Source: Candidatus Sulfopaludibacter sp. SbA3 (GTDB lineage Bacteria; Acidobacteriota; Terriglobia; 20CM-2-55-15). From it: DNA of 6,549 bases. Below are positions 1 to 5,756 of the stretch, in pieces; the first letter of the stretch is position 1; each line of letters begins with the position of its first letter. Below the pieces are notes generated by a model. The model was not told where the DNA came from. It saw only the letters and a list, made by a program, of their open reading frames with translations, and did no database searches. A program made the translations under genes and the position numbers. Where the stretch lies: positions 1 through 6,549 of the forward strand of contig CAMAWS010000196.1 in assembly GCA_945861845.1 (NCBI GenBank), given 5' to 3'.

Positions 1-107
1 TCGGTATAGCGCTTGGCGAGTTGCTTGCCCGTGCGCAGCAGGAAGGGCACGCCGTTCCAGCGCCAGTTGTGGATGCGCGCGCGGATGGCGACGTAGGTCT
101 CCGTCCG
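1..107 (-). pseudogene. zwf: Internal fragment of glucose-6-phosphate dehydrogenase, cut at both ends
   Basis: Read on the minus strand from 107 to 3, this stretch encodes [12 protein letters not shown] followed by [16 protein letters not shown] and QLAKRYT. That is the well-known conserved core of glucose-6-phosphate dehydrogenase (TET.VA, NWRW.GVPF..RTGK), the NADP-linked first enzyme of the oxidative pentose phosphate route. Only about 35 residues are present, compared with roughly 480-500 in the family. Just upstream in this frame is a TAG stop, and the residues between it and RTET do not resemble the family, so the homology begins abruptly at about 102-107. By hand count 31 of 33 codons (positions 101-3) end in G or C, compared with 69 of 110 in the adjoining thioesterase. 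The fragment has no start codon and runs off the window edge. It is either an assembly join or a recombination scar, not a working gene as seen. Family identity is strong; the cause is inferred. Confidence 0.8.
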
Positions 108-435
108 TATATCCTTCCGCTATCAGCGTTCCCGTCGCAGCGTTTAATACCGAGTAAGTGAACTTGAGGTATCGGCGTTTTGCATGTTCCAGGCGGGTAT
201 GAATAACAACCTCCTGATCGTACCGGGCGGCTGTGATGTAACGGCAGTTTGCTTCTGCCACGGCGAGAAAGGTTTGCGTTTCCTTCTCCATGTCGGCATA
301 CGAGAACCCGGACTCGCGGCAGAAGTCCGCTCGTCCAATCTCCATCCAGATAAGGTAGTTCGAATAGTAGACGAATCCCATCTGGTCTGTTTCCGCGTAG
401 CGGACTCGAAAGCGCGATTCTGTCGTTCTGGGCAT
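1..435 (-). CDS. Acyl-CoA thioesterase, 4HBT/YbgC-FadM hotdog family, 3' part lost
   Basis: The product is predicted to hydrolyse an acyl-CoA thioester in the cytosol; the substrate cannot be read from sequence. The N-terminus has the family signature [17 protein letters not shown], with the usual catalytic Asp at residue 17, followed by a long hotdog helix ([14 protein letters not shown]) and the beta-strand run [39 protein letters not shown] and TLIAEGYT. The start is ATG 435-433, whose first base is the last base of the HMG-CoA lyase stop (TGATG). This points to translational coupling, and no clear Shine-Dalgarno is seen. Homology stops after residue 110 (base 106). The frame stays open to the window edge, but its last ~35 codons are an out-of-frame reading of a glucose-6-phosphate dehydrogenase fragment, so the true C-terminus (family length about 130-150) is missing. 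A role in releasing trapped CoA during leucine breakdown is inferred from the operon only. Confidence 0.82.
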   Translation of the reverse strand, partial: MPRTTESRFRVRYAETDQMGFVYYSNYLIWMEIGRADFCRESGFSYADMEKETQTFLAVAEANCRYITAARYDQEVVIHTRLEHAKRRYLKFTYSVLNAATGTLIAEGYTDGDLRRHPRAHPQLALERRALPAAHGQATRQALYR

Positions 436-1328
436 CAGTTCGTTTTCAGCACGCGTGAGGGAAGCTCACGGTCCAGTTCTCCTGCAATGAAATGTGAAGC
501 CAGGCGCAGCAGCTTCAGCGATACTCCGCTGGCAATGCCAAGTCGATCGAGAAGGTAAACGAGGTCTTCGGTCGCGAGATTGCCCGAGGCGCCGGGCGAA
601 TAGGGACAGCCGCCGAGGCCGCCGGCAGAGCTGTCGAAGATATTGAAGCCCAATTGCAGCGATTGGTAAACGTTGGCGACGGCCATTCCGTAGGTGTCGT
701 GGAAGTGCATCGCAAGTTTTTCGACAGGGAACTGGCCGATGAGGTGTCCGCCGGTAATTTCCACATCCCTTGGAGTGGCGGCTCCGGTCGTATCGCCAAT
801 CGAGACTTCGTCCACGCCCAGGCCAAACAGCGAGCGAACCACTTCAGCAACTTTTTCCTTCCCAACTGCGCCCTCGTATGGACAGACGAAACACGTTGAA
901 ACGTAGCCCCTGACCGTTATTCCTTTCTTCAGCGCACGATCTACAACGGGCTTGAAGCCCTCGATCGACTCCTGAATTCCCATGTTGATGTTCTTGCGGT
1001 TGAATGTTTCGGACGCCGCCGTGAACACGGCGATGCGACGAATACCGCTTGAGATCGCGCGTTCCAGACCCTTCATGTTCGGGACCAGCGCGGAATACCG
1101 CACACCCGGCGCGGGATCGAGCCGGGCAATCAATTCCTGCGCGTCCGCCAATTGTGGCACCCACTTTGGATGGACGAATGAGGCGGCTTCGATGTCCGTC
1201 AAGCCCGCCGCCACAAGCAGCCGTATGAACTCGGCTTTCTTTTCAGTGGGAACGGCCTTCGCTTCGTTTTGAAGACCATCACGCGGTCCAACTTCGACAA
1301 TGCGAACCCTGCCGGGCAACGGATTCAT
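435..1328 (-). CDS. mvaB: Hydroxymethylglutaryl-CoA lyase
   Basis: This enzyme cleaves (S)-3-hydroxy-3-methylglutaryl-CoA to acetyl-CoA and acetoacetate, the final step of leucine catabolism (called liuE in pseudomonad leucine clusters). The 297-residue TIM-barrel protein matches the usual bacterial length. Visible signatures are EVGPRDGLQNE at 12-22 with the catalytic Arg16-Asp17, IEAASFVHPKWVPQ at 46-59, STCFVCPYEGAV at 144-155, the metal-binding MHFHDTYG at 207-214 (His208, His210), and the catalytic-loop cysteine Cys241 in GGLGGCPYSPGASGNLATED. All expected active-site residues are present, so it should be functional. The start ATG 1328-1326 has no Shine-Dalgarno, but a TAGAAT box lies six bases upstream. 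It is followed without a gap by the thioesterase (one-base overlap), so the two form an operon that diverges from the exported-protein pair starting at 1501. The same-family enzyme isopropylmalate synthase is excluded by the CPYSPGASGN loop and the short length. Confidence 0.96.
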   Translation of the reverse strand: MNPLPGRVRIVEVGPRDGLQNEAKAVPTEKKAEFIRLLVAAGLTDIEAASFVHPKWVPQLADAQELIARLDPAPGVRYSALVPNMKGLERAISSGIRRIAVFTAASETFNRKNINMGIQESIEGFKPVVDRALKKGITVRGYVSTCFVCPYEGAVGKEKVAEVVRSLFGLGVDEVSIGDTTGAATPRDVEITGGHLIGQFPVEKLAMHFHDTYGMAVANVYQSLQLGFNIFDSSAGGLGGCPYSPGASGNLATEDLVYLLDRLGIASGVSLKLLRLASHFIAGELDRELPSRVLKTN

Positions 1329-1334
1329 GCCGTC

Positions 1335-1340
1335 ATTCTA
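1335..1340 (-). promoter_or_regulatory. Possible -10 box (TAGAAT) for a leaderless HMG-CoA lyase mRNA
   Basis: On the minus strand the sequence reads GGTTATAGAATGACGGC and then ATG. TAGAAT fits the TANNNT -10 pattern, and six bases separate it from the start codon. Transcription from it would begin at or next to the A of ATG, which agrees with the lack of a ribosome binding site. No good -35 hexamer is visible at 17 bp spacing. The box could be chance. Confidence 0.35.
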
Positions 1341-1416
1341 TAACCCTCGATGAGCTGTCGAAGATGGAAAGATCAAGGCCTTGTGCTCGTTCTCTGGCGC
1401 AAAGCGATTAAGGACA

Positions 1417-1436
1417 TTCCAAAGCCTTCCAAAACC
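1417..1436. repeat. Tandem 10-bp repeat in the divergent intergenic region
   Basis: TTCCAAAGCC is followed directly by TTCCAAAACC (nine of ten bases identical), one helical turn apart. It lies in the 172-bp gap between HMG-CoA lyase and the NHL-repeat gene, 64 bases before the latter's start. The same gap has a perfect 10-bp palindrome, CAAGGCCTTG, at 1374-1383. A regulator binding site shared by the divergent genes is possible but only inferred from position. Nothing else was recognised in this gap apart from the start signals. Confidence 0.35.
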
Positions 1437-1487
1437 GCCTTGTGAGATGATCGGCGGGTGTGGCTTCTCGATCTTGGCGACTACTTG

Positions 1488-1493
1488 AGGAGG
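1488..1493 (+). promoter_or_regulatory. Strong Shine-Dalgarno for the NHL-repeat gene
   Basis: AGGAGG sits seven bases before ATG 1501. It fixes the start of the exported propeller protein and rules out the in-frame Met codons at residues 4 and 7 as preferred starts. Confidence 0.85.
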
Positions 1494-1500
1494 AACGCCG

Positions 1501-2730
1501 ATGAACAGAATGGAACGAATGGCAGCTTTCCTGTCGGGACTCGTGTTTTCAGGCATTGTCATTGCGGCGCCGGCAGCCGGCCAGGCGCAGGAAACCCCTC
1601 CCGTCGCCTCTCCAAGAGTGACCGACTTCACACCCCGCAACATCCCACCGGAACGCCGCGTGGCCATGTCGCAGGAAACCGAACTGCTCCCTGGTGTTGA
1701 TGCGGGCGTCGTGCCGCGGTTTCAGGTCGATCCGTTCTGGCCGAAGCCACTGCCTAACAACTGGATCATCGGCCAGGTTTCCGGTGTTCATGTGGACAAG
1801 CGCAACCATGTGTGGATTGTCCATCGCCCGGGTTCCCTGAGTGATCGCGAGGTTGGAGCCGCCTCGAACGTCCCGATCAGCAAGTGCTGTTTTCCAGCGC
1901 CTCCCGTGCTGGTGTTCGATCAGGAAGGGAATCTGGTTCGCGCCTGGGGTGGTCCTGGACAGGGATATGAATGGCCGGCATCCGAACACGGCGTCCATGT
2001 AGACGACAACGATTTCGTTTGGCTTGCCGGCAATGGCGCGAAAGACAGCCAGGTTCTGAAGTTCACGCTCGACGGCAAGTTCTTGATGCAGATCGGCAGG
2101 GCCGGCCAGAACAAGGGAAGTAACGATACTCAGAACCTGGGGAGCCCGGCCGATCTTGAAGTCGACGAGCAGGCTCGCGAAGTCTATGTCGCCGACGGAT
2201 ACGGCAACCGGCGAGTGATAGTCTTCGACACGGAAACCGGAGCCTACAAACGGCACTGGGGCGCGTATGGCAAGGTGCCCGGCGATGCTCCGATGCCGGC
2301 ATACAATCCCGCGAATCCGCCTTCACAGCAGTTTGGAAGTCCGGTCCACTGCGTGCGCTTGTCAAACGAGGGCCTGATTTACGTCTGCGACCGTGCCAAC
2401 GACCGTTACCAGGTTTTCCGGAAGGACGGAACGTTCGTGTCCGAAAGTTTCTTTGAGAAGGATACGCTGCTCAATGGCTCCGTCTCGGATCTCGTCTTCT
2501 CGATCGATGCCGGCCAGACCTACATCTACATGGTCGATGGCGTTAACAATGAACTGAGAATTATCAGGCGCGCCAATGCGGCAACTCTGGCGCGGCTGGG
2601 CCGCCCAGGACGTATGGCCGGGCAGTTCCACGTCGTGCACGATATTGCCATTGACCGCAGCGGGAATCTCTACACAACCGAAGTAAATACCGGCCAGCGT
2701 GTGCAGAAATTCAGACGCCTCAATCCTTGA
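1501..2730 (+). CDS. Exported NHL-repeat beta-propeller protein
   Basis: The 409-residue product begins with a classical Sec signal peptide: Arg3 and Arg6, a hydrophobic core at about 8-26, and likely cleavage after Ala29 (AGQA/QE). It should therefore act in the periplasm or outside the cell. After a ~40-residue proline-rich stretch comes a propeller made of NHL-like blades, each with the pattern (hydrophobic)-DxxGxxYVxDxxNxRVxVF-DxxG: about 93-150, 164-200, 215-250, 280-315, 325-355 and 375-405. The clearest are VYVADGYGNRRVIVFDTETG and IYVCDRANDRYQVFRKDGTF. Three of its cysteines lie within the propeller as well as a CC pair at 129-130. NHL propellers mostly bind ligands or proteins; some relatives are peptidyl-hydroxyglycine lyases, but I cannot point to that enzyme's active site here. 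Secreted propellers with the opening VPRFQVDPFWPKPLPNNW are, from memory, common in soil Acidobacteria. The substrate is unknown. It lies 116 bp upstream of a second exported protein on the same strand. Confidence 0.88.
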   Translation: MNRMERMAAFLSGLVFSGIVIAAPAAGQAQETPPVASPRVTDFTPRNIPPERRVAMSQETELLPGVDAGVVPRFQVDPFWPKPLPNNWIIGQVSGVHVDKRNHVWIVHRPGSLSDREVGAASNVPISKCCFPAPPVLVFDQEGNLVRAWGGPGQGYEWPASEHGVHVDDNDFVWLAGNGAKDSQVLKFTLDGKFLMQIGRAGQNKGSNDTQNLGSPADLEVDEQAREVYVADGYGNRRVIVFDTETGAYKRHWGAYGKVPGDAPMPAYNPANPPSQQFGSPVHCVRLSNEGLIYVCDRANDRYQVFRKDGTFVSESFFEKDTLLNGSVSDLVFSIDAGQTYIYMVDGVNNELRIIRRANAATLARLGRPGRMAGQFHVVHDIAIDRSGNLYTTEVNTGQRVQKFRRLNP

Positions 2731-2823
2731 GTACATCGCTCCACGCCAGAGGACACAACTTATCTCGTTTGCGGCTCGCGTTTCGGACAAATAGCTTGCG
2801 CATCGGATTAGGAGCGTTGCAAC

Positions 2824-2850
2824 ATGGCTTGCCATAGGAGGCATCCATGA
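2824..2850 (+). other. Eight-codon upstream ORF overlapping the next gene's start
   Basis: ATG at 2824 opens a frame reading MACHRRHP, whose TGA stop (2848-2850) overlaps the ATG (2847-2849) of the following exported protein, giving an ATGA junction. The mini-ORF has its own AGGAG at 2810-2814, nine bases upstream. Its two consecutive AGG codons are themselves the Shine-Dalgarno of the downstream gene. The first 12 bases form the inverted repeat ATGGC-TT-GCCAT, and the palindrome GTTGCAAC (2816-2823) abuts it. It could be a leader that couples or regulates translation, or chance; expression is not shown. Confidence 0.3.
2836..2841 (+). promoter_or_regulatory. Strong Shine-Dalgarno for the exported unknown protein
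   Basis: AGGAGG lies five bases before ATG 2847 and supports that start, which also gives a complete signal peptide. Confidence 0.8.
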
Positions 2851-3758
2851 AGCTTGCTGCCACAGTGATCGGCATAATTCTGCTGGCGTCGTTCGCCAGC
2901 GCCCAGACACCAGCCAACACCTCAGCTCCGGCATATACCCCGAAAACGCTGCCCGATGGTCAACCGGACATGCAGGGAATGTATCTTCGGAACGGAATTC
3001 GGGGCGGGGGAGTCGAGGCGGATGCGCCTTCCAGCCCGTTGGACCCGGGCGAGAAGAACTCTCTATCGGTTTCCAACCGCGGAGATGGGCTCGGTCCTTA
3101 CCCGAGAATTTTCGGTGAGGGGAATGCGACATTGCGCGGCGCCGGCCCGCGACCGCAGCGGCGAACCGGAATTATCGATCCCGCGGACCGGAAGCTTCCG
3201 TGGCGGCCGGAAGAAGACGCGAAAAGGCGGCAGTTCTTACTGGACCAGAATCCGCCTAAGTCCCTGCGTCACGTCGAACTCAATGCGCGCTGCGTGCTGC
3301 CGGGCCTTTTTCAGGGCGAAGACGGAAACCCGTTTACGTTCATGCAGCGCCCGGGATCCGTGGTCATCTTCTACGACTACAATCACACAAGCCGTGTGAT
3401 CGATCTGAACCGGCGCGAGCATCTCGGGAAGGCAATCCGCCTCTTCATGGGCGATTCCATCGGTCACTGGGAAGGCAACACCCTGGTCGTCGATACGACT
3501 AATTTCAACATGAGTTCCTATTCCTACCAGATCCCATACCTGACCGACGCTCTCCATACCATCGAACGCTTTACGATCTCCGATCGAGACACGATCGATT
3601 ACACCGTAACGATCGACGACTCGAAACTGTTTACGAAACCCTGGACCGTGGCGGGATTTTTCTCGAGAGCCGCCGAAGGCTCGGAGTCCCTCGAATTCGC
3701 GTGCGCCGAGGGAACCCTGACGCTCGAGAACATGTTTGGGCAACCCCCAGCCCGTTGA
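2847..3758 (+). CDS. Exported protein of unknown function, soil-bacterial secreted family
   Basis: The 303-residue product has a clear signal peptide: Lys2, a hydrophobic core at 3-16, and ASA/Q cleavage after Ala19. The mature start, with TPKTLPDGQPDMQGMY at about 31-46, matches the LPDGQPDxQGxW opening that I recall from a large family of uncharacterised secreted proteins abundant in Acidobacteria. The C-terminal half carries that family's other landmarks: RCVLPGLF (Cys149), PGSVVIFYDYNHTSRVI at 169-185, MGDSIGHWEGNTLVVDTTNFN at 201-221, LHTIERF at 236-242, VTIDDSKLFTKPWTV at 254-268 and LEFACAEG with Cys286. Cys149 and Cys286 could form a disulfide. No enzymatic motif is recognised, so no function is proposed. 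The gene follows the NHL-repeat gene by 116 bp, so they may be co-transcribed, though a weak TTGCGG/TAGCTT pair (2769-2774 and 2792-2797) could give it its own promoter. It ends facing the carrier-protein gene across a hairpin. Confidence 0.85.
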   Translation: MKLAATVIGIILLASFASAQTPANTSAPAYTPKTLPDGQPDMQGMYLRNGIRGGGVEADAPSSPLDPGEKNSLSVSNRGDGLGPYPRIFGEGNATLRGAGPRPQRRTGIIDPADRKLPWRPEEDAKRRQFLLDQNPPKSLRHVELNARCVLPGLFQGEDGNPFTFMQRPGSVVIFYDYNHTSRVIDLNRREHLGKAIRLFMGDSIGHWEGNTLVVDTTNFNMSSYSYQIPYLTDALHTIERFTISDRDTIDYTVTIDDSKLFTKPWTVAGFFSRAAEGSESLEFACAEGTLTLENMFGQPPAR

Positions 3759-3771
3759 AATGACCGACCCA

Positions 3772-3801
3772 CCGCGAGCGAACGCTCTGGTTCGCTCGCG
3801 G
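3772..3801. terminator. Perfect hairpin between convergent operons, likely bidirectional terminator
   Basis: CCGCGAGCGAAC and GTTCGCTCGCGG form a perfect 12-bp stem around the six-base loop GCTCTG. It lies 13 bases past the stop of the exported unknown gene and 33 bases past the stop of the carrier-protein gene on the other strand. No real U-tract follows on either strand, so it is not a textbook intrinsic terminator, but its symmetry and convergent position suggest it ends or protects both transcripts. Confidence 0.7.
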
Positions 3802-3834
3802 CTGTCCAGCCAGGTAATCCCGACAAACTTGGTT

Positions 3835-4335
3835 TTATTCTTCGATCACAATCAGCAATTCGCCCATTTCGACGATCTGGCCCGGGCGGCAGTGAATCGC
3901 CGCGACGCGGCCGGCCATGGGAGCCAGGAGAGAGGTCTCCATCTTCATGGATTCCATGGTGGCGAGAATCTGCTTTTCGGCGACGGTATCTCCCACAGCA
4001 ACCTCGATGCGGAGAATCCTGCCGGGCATCAGGGCCGTAATGCGGCAGTCCCCGCGGGCCAGTTCCGCCGCTTCAGAAGGACGTCCCTTGTTGGCTCGCT
4101 CCAGCCGGTAAGTCCGGCCGTCCAGCCACACGGTGTGCGAACCACGATCCTGCAGGACATAGAACTCGTGCGGCTTGCCGTCTACTGAAACCCAGCCGCC
4201 GTGCCGGTGCCTGGAAATGTAAGTGAAAGGAATGTTCTGTTCTCCAAAGCGGAATATTCCGCCTGCCGTGCTTTCCTCAATTCGAACGGCGACATCCTGG
4301 CCATCAATTTCCCAGTGGAGTTCGCGTCCGGTCAT
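3835..4335 (-). CDS. Biotin carboxyl carrier protein of methylcrotonyl-CoA-type carboxylase
   Basis: This is the carrier subunit that shuttles carboxyl groups from the biotin carboxylase to the carboxyltransferase. With the start at ATG 4335-4333 it has 166 residues. Residues 1-90 are beta-rich (ELHWEIDGQDVAVRI, FEFY-type strands, TVWLDGRTYRLER) and probably correspond to the linker/BT region that joins carboxylase and carrier in fused alpha subunits. Residues 95-166 are the biotinyl domain: ITALMPGRILRIEVAVGDTV, ESMKMET with the biotinylated Lys131 about 35 residues from the end, and LLAPMAGRVAAI. I chose ATG 4335 because it makes an ATGA overlap with the biotin carboxylase stop (4334-4332). 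A longer reading from GTG 4362 would add nine residues, with a 31-base overlap. The motif is ESMKM rather than the commonest EAMKM, a change seen in functional carriers. The gene ends the operon. It could serve another acyl-CoA carboxylase; neighbours favour methylcrotonyl-CoA. Confidence 0.88.
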   Translation of the reverse strand: MTGRELHWEIDGQDVAVRIEESTAGGIFRFGEQNIPFTYISRHRHGGWVSVDGKPHEFYVLQDRGSHTVWLDGRTYRLERANKGRPSEAAELARGDCRITALMPGRILRIEVAVGDTVAEKQILATMESMKMETSLLAPMAGRVAAIHCRPGQIVEMGELLIVIEE

Positions 4336-5756
4336 GTATTTCGCCACGCTCCGGATGTCCACACATTGGAGAACGAGGATGAAGCGCCATTCGTTGCCGG
4401 CGAAGCAGACAGGGAAGCGGCCAACAGCGCCTCAATTGGGAGCGTGCCCGCCGGAGAGTGAAGCAGTGCAGCGTTGCGGTCGATAAGATGTGTATCCAGA
4501 TTGCCGGAGGCGAAGTCCCTGCTGGAAATGATACGGCCAAGAAACTCGATGTTTGTCCGAACGCCCAGCAGCACGAAGTCGTGAAGCGAGCGCTTCATGC
4601 GCTCGATCGCCGCGTCACGCGTTGGCGCCCAGACGATCAGTTTTGCCATCAGCGGGTCGTAGTCAATCGTGACACTGGATCCCTCTTCAACGCCGCAATC
4701 CAGACGAACGCCCGGTCCGGTTGGGGGCCTGAAAACCGCGATGGTGCCAGTATCGGGCCGGAAATTTTCTTCCGGGACTTCGGCGTAGATCCGGCATTCA
4801 ATGGAATGACCTGTCTGACGAAGATCGGCCTGCTTGAATGAAATCGGATGGCCTTCTGCGATCCGGACCTGTTCACGGACCAAATCAATCCCGGTGGTCA
4901 TTTCGGTAACCGGATGCTCGACTTGAAGGCGCGTATTCATTTCAAGGAAGTAGTGCCGTCCTTCGGCATCCAATATGAATTCCACCGTTCCTGCGCCCCG
5001 GTACGCCACTGCCTTCGCGGCTGCGACTGCCGTCGCTCCCATCGTGGCGCGAAGTTCCGGACTGACTGCCGGCGATGGCGTCTCTTCGATGATCTTCTGA
5101 TGACGTCTCTGGATGGAGCACTCGCGCTCGAAAGCGTGCACCACGTTGCCGTGCGTGTCCCCAACGACCTGGAGTTCAATATGCCGGGGCTTCGTGACGT
5201 ATTTCTCAATAAACACACGGGCATCATTGAATGCGTTTCCCGCCTCGCGCGCGGCCGCAGCCATTGCGTCTGCAAGTTCTGACGGCTTCTGGACAAGACG
5301 CATACCCTTGCCGCCACCACCGCCAACGGCTTTTACAAGGACGGGATATTCGGATGCCGGTGGATTCGACTCCCAGGCTGGTAGCACAGGAACGCCTGCG
5401 GCCTGCATCAGGCGACGGGCTTCGAGCTTGTCGCCCATACTCCGGATGGTTTCCGTTTGAGGGCCGATGAACGTGATCCCTGCCTTTTCGCAGGCCGACG
5501 AGAGGCTCGTGCTTTCGGAAAGGAAGCCATATCCCGGATGAACGGCGTTCGCGCCGCATTCGAGGGCAACGCGAACAATCTCGTTCGCATCCAGATAGCT
5601 CTCGATGCGATGGGCTTCATCCATCGATCGACGATGCAGTGCTTCGGAGTCAGGGTCTGTAAACAAGCCGGCGGCGGCGATCCCCATTTCGCGCAGCGTA
5701 TGAGATATGCGGATGGCGATTTCGCCGCGGTTTGCGATGAGGATCTTGCGGATCAT
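4332..5756 (-). CDS. Biotin carboxylase subunit, probably of methylcrotonyl-CoA carboxylase
   Basis: It carries out ATP-dependent carboxylation of the carrier biotin with bicarbonate. From ATG 5756 it has 474 residues in the usual order: N-terminal domain opening MIRKILIANRGEIAIRI, YGFLSES at 76-82, the ATP-grasp glycine loop GGGGGKG at 145-151, ERECSIQRRHQK at 210-221, GTVEFILD at 256-263, LEMNTRLQVEHPVTE at 271-285, and IECRIYAE at 319-326. These residues cover the known ATP-, bicarbonate- and biotin-binding positions, so it should be active. The longest frame begins at GTG 5768, but ATG 5756 is preferred: it makes an ATGA overlap with the hydratase stop and gives the family-typical N-terminus. 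The tail ends SNVWTSGAWRNT, which resembles the linker leading into the BT region of fused alpha subunits, so this looks like a split fused protein. Acetyl- or propionyl-CoA carboxylase is the alternative; the hydratase and lyase neighbours argue for leucine breakdown. Confidence 0.9.
   Translation of the reverse strand: MIRKILIANRGEIAIRISHTLREMGIAAAGLFTDPDSEALHRRSMDEAHRIESYLDANEIVRVALECGANAVHPGYGFLSESTSLSSACEKAGITFIGPQTETIRSMGDKLEARRLMQAAGVPVLPAWESNPPASEYPVLVKAVGGGGGKGMRLVQKPSELADAMAAAAREAGNAFNDARVFIEKYVTKPRHIELQVVGDTHGNVVHAFERECSIQRRHQKIIEETPSPAVSPELRATMGATAVAAAKAVAYRGAGTVEFILDAEGRHYFLEMNTRLQVEHPVTEMTTGIDLVREQVRIAEGHPISFKQADLRQTGHSIECRIYAEVPEENFRPDTGTIAVFRPPTGPGVRLDCGVEEGSSVTIDYDPLMAKLIVWAPTRDAAIERMKRSLHDFVLLGVRTNIEFLGRIISSRDFASGNLDTHLIDRNAALLHSPAGTLPIEALLAASLSASPATNGASSSFSNVWTSGAWRNT

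Noticed and set aside
144..338. Minus-strand open frame of 64 codons near the left edge
   Set aside because: It lies inside the thioesterase in another frame; the thioesterase frame has the family motif.
1447..1488. Thirteen-codon ORF ahead of the NHL-repeat gene
   Set aside because: It has no ribosome site and its stop is 12 bases short of the real start, so it carries less signal than the mini-ORF at 2824.
1549..2256. Minus-strand open frame of 235 codons inside the NHL-repeat gene
   Set aside because: It is the mirror reading of a well-supported propeller gene with signal peptide and ribosome site.
2362..3132. Minus-strand open frame of 256 codons opposite the two exported genes
   Set aside because: It is antisense to the end of one real gene and the start of another, has low-complexity composition and no motif, and spans their intergenic signals.
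4332..4345. Programmed frameshift joining the carboxylase and carrier genes
   Set aside because: No slippery heptamer of the X XXY YYZ type is present, and the ATGA overlap explains the arrangement.
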